A DNA stretch of 64,000 nt from Rhytidiadelphus loreus (GCA_947034895.1 OX344765.1:6081001-6145000), one strand, 5' to 3'; positions 34,441 through 47,666 are shown, numbered from the stretch's first letter. The notes: generated by a model not told the origin, from the letters alone. Program-made: numbers and translations.

Positions 34441-35832
34441 CATAGATGAGAGAAGCAAGACAAACCCAAGCCTAGAAATCCCACATAATCAATCAAACTA
34501 TTGTATCATATTTTATTCACACAAACAACATATTGTATTACTTTGATCACAATTGTCAACACAAATCCAATATCTGGACAAACCATCCCTCCTCAAATTA
34601 CACAAATTACACAAACATATTCGCATAAACTAACATGGTTTTCTACCAATGACCAAACAAATTGATGATATGTCAAAAGTCATTTCAAGAATTAAGGATT
34701 TCAATAGTCAAGGATTTTAATAGTCAAACACATTCTACCTACCAATCCTAAATCCACTAAACCCAAATACTAACTCACCATAATAAAAAAATCACCATAA
34801 TTCATGTAAACATGAATCACCTACCCCACAACAATAGGTGAGTCATGCTTGCATTTCTAAACTTTCAAGACTTTACAAAAGCAACTTACAACACTCCATA
34901 CAAAAAAGCAAAACCATTTTCCAATTCAAATGGCAATTGCTTGTTGTTGCACAATTGTTATTTTCAACTATGAGCGGTTGAGCTCCTACTAAGTCTAATT
35001 CACATATCCTACATGGGTTGTGTTACCTAATACTACCCCACTTGTATAAAGATCTTCTTTTTTAATTTCCAAGCACACCAAATTAAGTGGCTTTTGATTT
35101 GAAGCTAGTTGATTAAGGACTAAATATAAAATGCTACCTTTCTTGCACCTTGACTGACATGACTCGGTTATTTTATATTGTCGCTGTTACAACCACTTTT
35201 GGGTGCATAGTGACATTTCTGTCACTATGCACTCAAAATCTTAATTAATTAATTTTAAACTCCCCTCCAGACCCCCCCCACCCCGGATTTAAAAAAGAAA
35301 TTTAATTCATCCCCCTCCCCCTACTTGTAATTTTTAGAATGAGGTTAACATAACAAACAATATGGGACAATGAAAATCCCATATCCCGTATCTGTATATT
35401 ATATCCGTATTGTACAATATTTCAATATCAAGTATTTGTATTCATATTTTGGTTCCATATCTGTATTTGGATGGATGACTTAGATTCAATTTCAAAGACT
35501 AATGGCTTAAGAAATTTTGAGAAATCAACGGCATTCTAGAGGGGGAAGCATTTTAAAAAGAAAATCAACGGCCTATTCATTTTTGGGAGAGGGGGGGAGC
35601 AAACCAGATGTGTGACTGCCTCTTTTGGGTGCATAGTTAGATAATATGAACTCATAGTTAGAATGACTTTGTAGGGCTAGACGTGACGTGTAAATCTTAA
35701 GGATGTCATTGTTTGATGTGCTTGTTTTTTCTCTAATGTTGCCGTCCGTTGTTTGCCGTCTCCCAGCCCGTTTGTTGTCCACCGTCCACCATCACGTCCG
35801 CCATCTGCTGAGAGGCAGGTCTAGTGCTCAAG
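34441..35832. repeat. Inverted repeat copy upstream of P5CDH
   Basis: 34,680-35,170 and 35,640-35,830 match, in reverse complement, 17,140-16,290 and 16,280-15,600. In between sits a hairpin-ended element that the 16-kb copy lacks. The last part (GCCGTCCGTTGTTTGCCG, CCACCGTCCACCATCACG) is the complement of the 15.6-16.2 kb minisatellite. It stops at the P5CDH start codon, so this repeat forms at least part of that gene's promoter or 5' UTR. Confidence 0.7.
35184..35634 (-). mobile_element. Hairpin-ended element, copy 2
   Basis: On the plus strand it starts after GGTTATTTT and ends with TTTTGGGTGCATAG. The left end holds the hairpin TGGGTGCATAGTGACA / TGTCACTATGCACTCA (loop TTTC), and TTTTGGGTGCATAG recurs as a direct repeat at the right end. 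The paralogous site near 16,279 (CACATTATTTAACTTTGTG) lacks it, so this is an insertion of about 450 bp. Related to 18.46-19.01 kb (inverted). Non-coding. Confidence 0.65.
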
Positions 35833-38800
35833 ATGCAGCGGTGCGTTGTGAAAGCCACTCTGTGGCAATTCAATTCACGTAGCCGATCGCTGGTTGGAAA
35901 AGCATCAACTCGCTGCTTCTCTTCTTCTGTGAGGCAATGCGACGCGGCCGTGTTGACAGATGATAGGTAGGAGCTCAATTGACCTAGAGATTTCGTTTTC
36001 TTTTGGAACTGGCACTTGCTTGACTACTCTGTTTTTTCGCTGGTGTCTCTTTAGACTCTCGCTTTATTCAAGAGAGTTTGGCTGTTTGATTTGTCCAGAG
36101 CCTGTGACTCATCTCTTTCGTTTGCAACCTGCGATGCTGAAAAATTATCCGGAGCACAGCAGCACCAGATGCACAACCTTGGTAAGCATTGTCCATCCAG
36201 TTGTGTAGAACAGAGGTTTTAAGTGCGTGATGTAGTAGTTTATGTCTTTGTTCACGTTTCGATCGAGGTGGTGAATCATTGAGGCATGTTGTTGTGAAGA
36301 GAAATATAAAATCAAGTATTGATCTATGCCTGAGGTTGTTGTGTTTTTCTACTCCCTTTTCTGGAAATTGAGAACATCTGAAATCCTGTTGGAATGTGTG
36401 CAGTACAAGGAGAGTGGCGACAGACTTCAAATTCGATCAAACTACTGGACCCTCTCAATGGGGAGAGGTTCATTTCAGTACCGGACACTTCTTTTGAAGA
36501 GATATCGGTACGCTTCCTTAAGCTTTCGTGACTTTCATTGCTACGCATGCATGATTTTTAGTTGTACAAGGCTGGTTTAAAACACTTCTTGATGTATGTG
36601 GCGGTTGCTAAGCTGTGTTATCTAATTGTGTGAATATGCTTTTGTCATGGCAGACATTTGTACAAAGCTTGCGGGCATGCCCGAAGTCCGGTCTACACAA
36701 TCCCCTCAAAAATCCCGAAAGGTGTGTTATACTCAGTGAAAATTACGTCACGTGGTGACGTATGATAGTTCGTTGGCTAAGAATGGATTCCTAGTTGACT
36801 ACAGATACTTGGAGAATGATCTTGTGCAACTTTTCCACACTTCTCAGTCTGCATGAATTTTTGTTCATCCTGTTCACACTATCCTTATTCGCCTATACTT
36901 GCCAAAAGTAGAGTGAATGCCCTGTTTACGATGTAATGCACAGGAAATGTCCTTACTCATGCGCTGGAATGTGTGTAACGTGATTGAAGTTGGTGAGGAA
37001 CCGCAGTTTTCTGGAGTTTTTTTCTTTCTTTTTCTTGCAGGTACATTCTGTACGGAGAGGTTATGGCCAAGGCAGCTTACGTGCTGAAACAACCTCAGGT
37101 TTTGTTCTTGATTTGTTTCTAGGACGTATACAAGCATTTTCTTATAATGAATAGCTTATGTCTAAATTTGTATTGAGTGTTGTTTGTGATATAATGCCAT
37201 GTGTCTCTTTCTAATAGTATTTCCACAGCCATTTCACAGAATAGAGTGATACATCTTATGCAAGAAGTATAAGCTCTTCAGACATTGGTAATTGTTGCCC
37301 GTATGTATTTACAATGTTAGCCGTGTCCGCTTCACAGGTGAATGGAGAGCATACTTGCTTGAGACCAATTATACTCGTACAAAAGCTTAATGATAGCATT
37401 TGCTCTCATGTTGCAGGTTGAGACCTTCTTTGCTCGTCTTATCCAACGAGTGTCTCCAAAGAGCTTTTTCCAGGCTGTAGGCGAGGTCACTGTCACCCAA
37501 AAATTTCTTGAGAACTTCTCTGGTGATCAGGTATGTGATACACTGATTGCATTTGAAAATTTGAAATGATGATGTGTTTTTGCCTGGAAATGGGCATTGT
37601 GGGCAGTTTCAAAAGCATTGTCGTTTAGTTTTGATATTATATTCCTGTGTGTTCAATTTGTTGTAAAATTGGAATTTGGAGCTGTGTTCCTGTTGACAAC
37701 ACCTACAAACTAAGACAGCATTCCTTGCCAAATACCCAAGAATCACTCACTTATGCATTTATATTTATCACTCTGGCAGATCATATTACCTAAAAAGTGA
37801 TCTTGAACTAGTCAAGACTGGAATTTATTCTTTTTTTTATGCTTTGGGATAGGTTCGCTTCTTGGCCAGGTCCTTTGCTGTTCCAGGGAACCATGCAGGA
37901 CAACAAAGCACTGGCATGCGATGGCCATATGGTCCAGTAAGTTTCTAGAAATCTACCTACTCGTTTTGAGAAATCAAACGTATTTTGTGCTATCATACTT
38001 GAAGTTTGGATTATATCGATCAACATAATCTCACATTTGGATCCTTTCCAACTGATAATCCAAACCTTCTTTGTATTTGAAGATTTTTAGCATATAAAAA
38101 TACGATTTTGTCAATGTTTTAATGCTAAGAGTGTGAATATAATGTATACTAAAGTAATGTAACAACAATATTGATTTTTCTTTTTCTTTTTGCACTGATG
38201 TAATTTTACTACTTACCCATCAATTAATCGAAAAAGCACTAAACATATCAATAGTTAGTGGTTAGGGACTTTTGTGATGTTTCTCATGGTAGAGCTGACT
38301 GAGGTTCAATGTGGGCTTGCTAGGTAGCAATTATTACGCCTTTCAACTTCCCACTTGAAATTCCCGTATTACAAGTTTTGGGTGCATTGTTTATGGGGAA
38401 TAAACCAATATTGAAGGTCGACAGCAAGGTTGTTACTGAAACTCTTGCGCATTACGGACTTTGAGGGGCTGCGTAATTCAACAATGGCATCCTTTGCTTG
38501 CCAGCTTTTCCCTGTCAACATTTCTGGAGTTAATCTACGAGGCATTGTTTTTTCCTATGTGTGCGGGAGTAATAGAATCAATACTTTTTTACTTCCTTTA
38601 TGTATCCTTTGATCGTAAAGTGAGTCTTTGACATAGTCCTCTTTGCTTTTTGTGTGTAGGTTAGTATTGTCATGGAACAATTCATACGGCTTTTGCACGA
38701 ATGCGGGATGCCACTGATTGATATGGACTTCATCAACTCAGACGGTCCAGTTATGAACAAACTTCTTCTTGAGGTCAGCCTAATGACGATGTCAGACTTT

Positions 38801-41480
38801 GCACTAGTCTTTATTTTGTATGTTCATTGTTATGTTCATGTGACGCTCTCTGTATTGTTATGCAAAATATTTATCAGAAAAACAGTGTCAAACTTGTTCT
38901 GGTTAAATTTCTCAATTTTGACCACCCATGCATATTTACTGACACAACTATGTCAACTAGTTTTCGCTTGTTCCGGCTGCTGGACCATTTGGAGGTTTTG
39001 ATCAAAAAGGGATGGCACACAGGCAGAGCCTAAGACGACACTGTTCACCGGGAGCTCTAAAGTCGCTGAGAAGTTGGCAGTAGACTTGAAGGGTCGCGTT
39101 AAGCTAGAGGATGCGGGCTTTGATTGGAAAATACTTGGTCCTGACGTGCAGAATGTGAGTCGGGAACTCACTCTTTCATCACTTATCTTCCCTATCTTGT
39201 AAGGTTAATATTTGGGCGATCTATTCTGTGTTACTTCTTCAATTTAGTGGGCTTGGTTAAGATCCAGCATGACCTATGATGGGGACCATTTTTTATGATT
39301 TCAAACTAGACATGAAATAAATCCAGAAACTATAAAGCAGAGAAGTGTTAAGGTATGGCGTTATTATTTGCAAATTGAAGGAGAGCTGACGGACTTGGGT
39401 ACTTTGTTTCTATGATATAAAGAATGTAGGTGTTTGCTATGGCAGGAGGACTACGTAGCATGGGTGTGTGACCAAGACGCGTACGCCTGCAGTGGACAGA
39501 AATGCTCTGCTCAGTCAATATTGTTCATGCATGAGGTCTTCAAATTCCTACACGATATTTATGGAATCGTTTTTTATAACTCAATACAGCAACACCTCTA
39601 TCGAAACCTGTTCCATCAAGATTTTTTCTCCACATTAATGAGATTGTCTTGTGAAAGCAATTTATAAGTCGATCGATTCACTCGTCTGTGAGAAGTTTGT
39701 GTCTGTAATATTTCGTGATTCTTGTGTTGCAGAACTGGGCGAAGCAAAATTTTGTTGAGAAGTTGAAGAAACTTGCTTCAAGACGGAAGTTGGATGACCT
39801 TTCCGTTGGCCCTGTTTTAACGGTACTCCTCTTTTTTCCTTTTATATGGTTTCCTTTTTGACTGCAGTAGTTCGAAACTTGCATTGTTGCAAGTTGAAGG
39901 TCTGGTATCGTCTGTAACTTTATTTGATGTGATCTACACTCCGACCTTTTTAATATGACCTTTTAATACAACACCCTGCACACTTGTCACTGATCATAAC
40001 TATAGCACACGTGTCACACATTCAATCTATGTCATAGTAATTTTTGTGGGATCCCAGGCTGTATTCCGTGAGAGGTCATGAAAGAGATCAGGCTTTGCAA
40101 TTAGGCTATAGTCATTTAAGTTTGCTTTTGATGACATGAATTCATCCAATATTGTATAAATATCAAATTTTCTCACAAGGTTGTAGCATTCCCCACTTCA
40201 AAACCTGCGATCTAACCAAGCTACCGATAGCGTCTGAAATCAGATCTTGCTGAGGACTTTCTGGTTCTTATATTCCTGCCGATACAAATGAAAAATCTTA
40301 AGTTTTCACTTTTGTATGCTTTCAGGTGACAACTGAGCGAATGTTGGATCATATAGAGAACTTATTGGCGATCCCTTGCGCTCGTGTTGAATTTGGGGGA
40401 AAGCCTTTGACGAACCATTCCATCCCCGATGTGTATGGCGCTATAGAGCCTACTGCAGTCTTCGTTCCATTGAAGGAGATTTTAAGGAATGAGGAAAACT
40501 TTGCTCTTGCTACTACCGAGATTTTTGGTCCATTCCAAGTGAGTAGGCAGTTAATACTCTGAACATCTTTTACATATGCTGCGGCTTTTGACTATGGTAG
40601 AGTGTTCACGTCAGCACAGTGGTCATGGTCCTTCATAAACAATCAGTCAAAAAGGATTTTTGACTTTTTTTACATCATTTGGATGAGGATGAGGATGAAG
40701 ACACAAGCACAAAAACATATGACTCTTTATTTGGTCTTGCATATTAACTCAAGATGTTGATCCAGGGATTACTCTCTAATTGCGCTCTTTTGCTTACAGA
40801 TACTAACTGAATACAAGGATGAAGATCTTCCTCTCGTTCTTGAGGCTTGTGAGCGCATGCATGCACACCTCACTGCGGCAGTTGTCTCTAATGACGTCCT
40901 ATTCTTACAGGTTAAAATACTCATCATTCTTGAAAAATTCCTATATCAAGAGAATTGGTGTATTTTATATTTTGTATTTCAATAGTTATTTAGGTTATTC
41001 TAATGCTATGATAAAAAAAATTATCTTGATTTTATCAATTTACAGGAAGTACTGAGCAACACTGTGAATGGGACGACTTATGCTGGGATCCGAGCTCGTA
41101 CAACTGGAGCGCCCCAGAATCATTGGTGCTAATCTTTTCCCTCCGCTACGGCACTACTCATTCACTCTTAAATTTCATAAGCCATTTGTGGTCCAGTGAC
41201 TGGATAGTTCTAACCAAATGCTCGAGGAGTATGTTTTTTTACCGCATATAATATCATCCTTGTATAATATGTTTTGTATGCCTGATGTCAAGGTCTCAGT
41301 GGGCTTTATTTTTAAGTGTGCATTCTGTTCTCTGCTTAAAGGTTTGGTCCAGCGGGAGACCCTCGTGGAGCAGGGATTGGGACTCCTGAAGCAATAAAGC
41401 TTGTGTGGTCGTGCCATCGTGAAGTAATACAAGATGTTGGGCCTATCCCAGATGGTTGGAAAACTCCTCAATGTACTTGA
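35833..41480 (+). CDS. P5CDH: Delta-1-pyrroline-5-carboxylate dehydrogenase, mitochondrial (ALDH12 family)
   Basis: Oxidises P5C/glutamate semialdehyde to glutamate with NAD+, the second step of proline catabolism in the mitochondrial matrix (family knowledge). Sixteen exons: 35833-35966, 36099-36181, 36404-36507, 36654-36721, 37041-37098, 37417-37530, 37853-37936, 38324-38428, 38660-38773, 39023-39154, 39445-39534, 39733-39822, 40326-40538, 40800-40910, 41046-41125, 41342-41480. They total 1719 nt in one frame, 572 aa, near the usual 550-560. The N-terminus (MQRCVVKATLWQF ... RCFSSS) is a typical presequence without acidic residues. Landmarks: LLDPLNGERF (about 60), ITPFNFPLEIP (about 219), KPILKVDSK (about 243), LFTGSS (295), ACSGQKCSAQ with the presumed catalytic Cys near 352, TTEIFGPFQ, and near the end GTPEAIKLVWSCHRE. 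All key residues are present and all introns are GT-AG. Confidence 0.95.
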
Positions 41481-43248
41481 TGAATGAATGACTCCTAGAT
41501 GTTGGGTATCAGATCTTGACTTTGGTGCACTCGGGGGGGTATTTGGAGTGATATTGCGTGCTGCAAACACTTCATTTTCTTGAAAAACACCCTAGCTTTA
41601 GTTCAAGATCGACGAGCATACTGAGCTAACTGTTTGCAGAAATAAAGGCCACTAGCCAGCATTGATGACCTCTTTTACTGTGCTTCCTTCGCAGATTGAT
41701 GGAGATTCGTCTGGTCAGTTTAAAAGTTTAAGTCTTGCAAAATTGCCGATTCGTCAGATGGATACGTTTGCATGTTGGTCTTCAGGTACTAGTCCAATGA
41801 TATGCAGCACTCAGTTTTATGGAGATTTGACATCAAGAGAGGAGACATCAAGAAGTTCCTCAACTCAAAGATTCAAAAGCTAACCTCTCCTTTTATAAGA
41901 AAAATCACGAAACGGTTTGCAAGTGTTCCTCGTGATCACTAACTCCCTTGGTTGATTGTAGCCCAGGTCCCTATCACAGCTTGGAGGGAAGACCATTTCC
42001 TTGTCACACCATTCATTTCCTTGAACATTCAACTGGTAATCACCACTTGATTCTTACACCTGCATACCAACTGAGTGCGTGGGTTGGACCACCTTCACTG
42101 TCAGGTTGCGTGGACAAAATTCCTTGTTGAACAGGATTGCGAGCATACGATGGTAAACACCCATCGTAAACAGTGCGGTATGCTCTTGCCTTCTGCTGAG
42201 CACATCAAGTCACGCATGTTACGAGACGAAAATGTGGCGAAGGGATGTCGATGACAGAGTTAGTTAGAGGATTCCCACGTACTCCAATGATTTTATTATC
42301 ATCAGCTGTGGTCCTGCAGGCTGACTTCTTTAGATGTAGGCTCTGCGGGTTTTCAGCATTCCGTAGAATGTTGCAGAATTTACCTCTTAAATGAATATTA
42401 GCACGGAAAACCAAGATACATCAGGATTGTTGACGGGTATAAGCACTTGGTTGGTTTCACAGATTTTGATAGAAAATGAGACACCAAGGGGAACGCCGGG
42501 CTGGTCACTGTGGAAATCATCCTTTTTTTTTGCCCCGTGTGAATCATTTGGTTAGAGCACTCATTTGGAGATTATTGTGCAAGACCTCCCCTTTTCACAC
42601 AAGATTTCAAGGAAGGATTTTCTCTGCTGCGTTGGTAAAGGCTTGCTAGGAGAATCCAGCTAACCCTAAATCATGTGGATTCGCTTAGAAATTCAAATCG
42701 TCATGTCCTGACTAGATCTGAGAGAATCCGAGCCTGAGAAAGCTACCCAATCCAGTGTTAATCTACTGGATCATTTCAGTGACTCAGTGACATTGCCATT
42801 CGGAGATCCAGTCACTTCGGCAAACTCGTAACAGCTGAAGCGATTTTCTCAGTGACGGCAGAAGTGATGCAAAGATTCATGTTTCATTCTATTGATTCCA
42901 ATATACGAGTTCACGAGAGTAACTGTGAGTCTTGGTAGTTTTGAACGTGATCGTAGTCTAATAAATGGAAACGTCCAAGATGATGGACATCGGCAGATGC
43001 CAGAAAACCACAACACAGCACTCTTTCAGGCGACCATATGGTCACCTGAATCCGTGGTTTCTGGTTCCTGGGAACGGGTTGCAGGAAAAAACATCAGGAA
43101 TGGGTGTACTCTCCGCGTTACAAGTTCCATTGAGAAAAGATCCCGCAAGACAGAGAAACATCCGTAGAGATCATACATACCTTGAAGCTCGACTGCACTT
43201 CTAGTAAGTTACAGTGAGTGTGAGCGTGCTTCCATGTATTAGACTGAG
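41481..43248. other. Downstream of P5CDH: 3' UTR and intergenic, no gene recognised
   Basis: Frames at 41,662-41,883 and 42,892-43,167 are short and have no domain. The base composition stays less AT-rich than the repeat fields, so a long 3' UTR or an unrecognised transcript is possible. Confidence 0.4.
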
Positions 43249-43558
43249 GGTAGGAGGTCCATAGAGCGTCCATTTAAATGTTGAAACTGAGAATTTGAGG
43301 AGGTGAAACTTCTTGAAATATTTTCCAGTAAATTTTCCTTGAAACAAAAATGGAATTGGCATCTAACCTAAGTCGTTTCATATTTTTTGGAGCTTTGTGG
43401 AGTTAGTTATGAATTTTTGAAGTTGAAATGGCATAGGTCCTCAAATGCACACTATCTGTACATTGTTGGTACAACAAATAAAGCGACATGTACAAGAAGT
43501 GTACATTTGAGGAGGTGGGTAATTTTAGAGCTTGAATGCTTTAAGAACCTCCTACCTT
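43249..43558. mobile_element. GGTAGGAGGT-ended TIR repeat, copy 1
   Basis: Left GGGTAGGAGGTCC, right inverted GAACCTCCTACC, about 310 bp. The inside includes GTTGAAATGGCATAGG, ACATGTACAA, GTACATTTGAGGAGGTGGG and ATTTTAGAGCTT, shared with the copies at 49.1-49.8 and, in part, 61.3 kb. No coding capacity. No clear target duplication. Confidence 0.65.
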
Positions 43559-46207
43559 ACTTCCAATTTGATTGGATTTGGGTAGCACTTGAACAAGCAT
43601 TTCAATAAGTCTTAGGATGTGCATTTTAGGATACCATGTGAGTGAAGTTTGCATCTTGGAAATGTTTTTGTAGGTGCCCCTTATTTGGGTAGACTCTTGT
43701 GTGTTTGGCTCTTATGTTGCAATTAGGTTTAGTAGCCTAGAACAAGCTCTACTTGCAATTGTACAACAACTCCAAAGGCAATACTTTAGTTAAAATCACT
43801 ACAACAAAAGCAATGTTTTATGATTGCAAGAATATGACTGGGGATGATTGGCGATTGTTCACAATCATATGACTAGAGAGAAATATGATTGCAAAATATG
43901 ACTAATGTCTATTGTCGAAGCTTGTACAACAGCCATTATTGCCTGCAGCTCCATAGTTCAACAATATGCCTACACCTCAAAGATTATGAGACGTAGTCAT
44001 GGTTCACCTCAACGGATTTCAATCAATAGAGCACTTAAAAACAACCCAATGTCATTGCCATAAATTACAACAATAGATAACAATGCGATGCAGGGCTCCG
44101 TCAATGCTCGTTTGTGATGTGGCAAGTAGGCAAGAGCAAGGCATCCCACTGAGTACAAGTGTAAGGTGAAGGCACCGAAAACCGTCAATATAAACAATTC
44201 AGCATAGTTGGAGGCACCTTTTCCTAAAATGATATTTTGTAGTATTAACAAGTAAAAATCATGAATATTAAAAAAAGGGGGGGTAGATGTGGTATATAAT
44301 TTCCATGATTTTTCAAAGTGTCAGTACCCTAGACCACTAAAACTGTCACATGGGTGGACCCTAAACCAAAATTTGCAAAAATTAGTAGTTAACAAATCAG
44401 AGTTAAATACATGACTGTCTTTCAAATAATGTCAATGAATCCTCAATAAATCAAAGGTAAGTATATGAAGGACACATTAACTAAAGTCTAGGGACATATT
44501 TAGTGGCAATCTAGGATACAAAAATAGGAACAAGGATACTTTGGAATGGATATTGTTGATTTGTTATATTGCTCATAGTATCTGATAGAAAGGTTTCAAA
44601 AATGAAGGAAATGCGGGAGATCTTAGATGACTATGAATAGCATTGCATCGGCCTCAAACTTGTTGTGTTTCATTGTCATTCATTTATATCTGAGAATGTT
44701 AGAGATTTGTTATTTTTCATTTATATTTGAGAACGTTTGAGGTTATAGAAAATTGTTTTGTTGTACGACTGTTGTTTTGAAGATCATTTTCATTTTTTCT
44801 AACTTGAATGATCATTCGAGTCGGTAGATTCGCTATGTGTATCTTTCTCACCAATGTTCTAGTTTTCTACATGTGGTTATCAAATTATAGGCTATGGTTT
44901 TTCCTTGTGACACTTGTAGCACATTTTTTTGAATGAAAAATTTGAAGTTCTTTAAAAAAAAAAACTACACTTGTATCCTTTTGAGAATTTTTGAAAGTAA
45001 AAGTTTTATATTCAATGGAAAAATGACATCTGTATCCTTTTCAAAATTTGAGAAAAAGTTTTACAACCAATGAAAATATGACACACGCAACCCATTTGTA
45101 ATTCATGATTGTATGGTTTTCTTAGAAAGCTACAATTTCTCACAAAAGAGGCAATTAAGCTCAAGCCAATTTTATACTAGCCCTAGGGCCAGATGAAAGG
45201 TTAGCCTAATTTGCCTTCAATCCAGCCTTCAATCTGGACCCAATTCACTACATTGGCCTTAGATAATGTGAAGTATTGAGGCTGAATTCTAGGGCCAAAT
45301 TTCCAATTCATCACTTCAATCCTAGATAAGTGTTGAGGCATGATTCTAAGGTTGAATTTCCGATTAATGTGCTCTTGGATTTTCTTAATGCTCAATTAAA
45401 AAATAATAAAATACGCATCTTTTCTTTTCTCTTCCTATATTTCAAAAATAATAATAATAATAATAATAATAATAATTTTTCTTTTTCTATTTTTTCTATT
45501 TGGAAAAAAAGAAGTCTTTCACTTCTTTGGAAACTTTTCCTTTCTCTTGACATTGAAACTAGAGTTGATGCTGAAATTAGAGTTGTAGCCCATAATAGTT
45601 GTCATTTATTCTCAAGAGAAATTAAAGAATTTTAAGCAATAAATAATTTTGGTCTTATCACTTCCATATAGGAGTTTGAAAATAATTACACGACTAAACA
45701 CACCATTCAAGAAAATATCTCTTTTTTTAATCTCTATATTTTTAGTTTTATTTTAAAGAAAAGTATGGAATTTTTTATTATGAGAACTTAAATGAATTCA
45801 ATGATAAATGTAAATCAGGTTTTACTATACATATTATTTTCTTTTCCCATCTAGTACCATAATCTTTCCTTATCATATTCTTTTTTGAAGTGTGTGCCAT
45901 TAGAATTGGTAAAAACACATATCATCTCACAAATGTTAGAGTCTATGGTGAAACTTCAACAGTGACTTCTATTTACAAATTTGTGTTTGTACAAAAAATT
46001 TAATTATTACGCATGTAGTTTACAAGGTAATATACCAAAATTTGTGTTCATACCACAAACCACATAGGCACATACCACAATATGTAATTTGTGTTTGCCC
46101 CACAAAATTTAATTATTAAGCATGTAAGCTTACCAAACAAACATCTCATTTTAGTTAAGAAATAAACAATTATTGTATATATACAATTAATTGTTGTTAA
46201 GTTAAGT
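43559..46207. other. Intergenic; (AAT)n microsatellite and a diverged tandem pair
   Basis: No gene supported. 45,448-45,476 is an AAT trinucleotide run. 45,250-45,370 holds two diverged tandem units (GATAATGTGAAGTATTGAGGC, GATAAGTGTTGAGGC; AATTTCCAATTCAT, AATTTCCGATTAAT). Near 43,797 CACTACAACAAAAG resembles a CACTA terminus, but no partner end was found. Confidence 0.45.
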
Positions 46208-46455
46208 TATGGTCAATTTTGTTAAAATGGTGGTATTCCGCATGCCATTTTAATGGAATATCTTCTACAAATGGAGAATAAGTGTGCCACGATAGGGTTA
46301 TACATGTGCCAATTTTATGCCTAGCACATTCAAATCACTCCTAGTTCACGTATTTCCACTCCCCTCGGACAATCATTCCATTGTTTTCATTCTTTCAGTG
46401 GTTTCATTTTGTGCCATTTTAATGGAATACCACCATTTTAACAAAATTGACCATA
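46208..46455. mobile_element. MITE with 32-bp perfect TIRs
   Basis: Left arm TATGGTCAATTTTGTTAAAA followed by TGGTGGTATTCC, right arm its exact complement. A further CATTTTAATGGAATA occurs inside both arms. Total 248 bp; TA on each side could be the Tc1/mariner-type target duplication if the ends are read as TGGTC/GACCA. Non-coding. The matched arms suggest a young insertion. Confidence 0.75.
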
Positions 46456-46876
46456 GTTACACTTAAATTAATTGTATAGAACATTTATACAAGAAATAAA
46501 CATTATTGTATATTTGTCCATTCAACCCCAGTGTATGCTCCAAAAATTTAGCAACCAACACTAGAAAGGAGGAAGTTTCTCAAGTTCACATTTAATAAAT
46601 ATGCACCAAAAAAGAAAACAAAAGACCTTGCATTGGTAGACAATGGAGATTTGTATGATTTGATGGAGGAGTTCAATCCGGCCCCAATCTAATCCTAGAT
46701 GGAAAATCAAGCTACCCCAAATCCTATCCTAATTGTTCCCTTGGGGTCAAATGATTTGGCAACAAAACCATGCCACCTAAGGCAATACGTAAAATGAGTT
46801 GTAGCTCCAATCTAGCCCTAATATAAAGCCCTTGTAATGAGCCAGACAGAAACCTAGGTTCCCCGGGTATCATCAT
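46456..46876. other. Intergenic, no gene seen
   Basis: AT-rich sequence without coding or repeat features I can support. Confidence 0.4.
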
Positions 46877-47560
46877 TTATGAGACCGACAAAAACCTAGG
46901 TTTAGTCTGTTCACTGGCCAAAACTCTAAAGCCACTGTTGATCAATATGCACATTAGACGTCCTTCCATATGCTTGATTGAAAAAGGGTTTTCTTCTTGA
47001 GATTTTGCAGGCCTGATGATCAAAGATACTATAGCAGGAGATGCAGAATATTCGCTGCTGAGCGGCACCCGTGACTGTGCTTCATTGGGAAACAGAAGCA
47101 TCATGTAAGAAGTCATGTAAAGATTCTACAATTTGACTGGGAAATTGTGCATAGGAGCCCTGCAGTACACGTGATGCCATCTCCTGAAACTCGATGCATG
47201 CTATGCCATTGCAAGTATAAAAGGCCCTGGATCATGGCCTTTGATTCTACAATGCCGGAATTCAATCGATTCTCAGAATTGATATAACTGTTCATTCCTC
47301 CACCAACCTGTAATTCAGACCCCACAACCAATGCGTTAAAAAATCTTGCCAAAGTGTTCGAACTAAGGAATATATTTTTTGTAGTTGGTGAGAATAGTGA
47401 AGAAATACTTCTGCAGCCAAATATGAACTGCAGGTAGAAGACGACTTGGTTAATAATGCCTCATCGTTGTCTACAAATGAATGATCTTTCTCTACAACTG
47501 CCCACTGTGAAATTGCAGAATAAATTCATACAAGATGATAAAAATTTGATCTCAAGAATG
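46877..47560 (-). other. Possible 3' exons of the 47-49 kb minus-strand gene
   Basis: Open minus segments: about 47,508-47,440 (WAVVEKDHSFVDNDEALLTK after a TTTCACAG acceptor), 47,352-47,200 (RFFNALVVGSEL) and 47,116-46,877 (SASPAIVSLIIRPAK). They look more protein-like than the surroundings and follow a candidate GTAAGG donor at about 47,670, but frames could not be joined with certainty. Confidence 0.3.
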
Positions 47561-47666
47561 CTGGCTCTTGTACACAAAGGTCTCTCCACAGCTGCTCAAT
47601 ACATCGCCCAAAAATCACTCCTCATATGTTAAAATGCTTAAAGTGGCGCAGATAGAATCCCCTACC

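Noticed and set aside
35184..35634. Hairpin-ended element as a Helitron
   Set aside because: No CTRR end after the hairpin and no TC start at the other side; no Rep/helicase sequence.
41481..43248. Convergent antisense gene overlapping the P5CDH 3' end, as in the Arabidopsis SRO5-P5CDH pair
   Set aside because: No SRO/PARP-like or other protein is readable on the minus strand here.
45330..45635. 101-codon frame with an Asn run
   Set aside because: The Asn run is the AAT microsatellite; the rest is ordinary AT-rich DNA.
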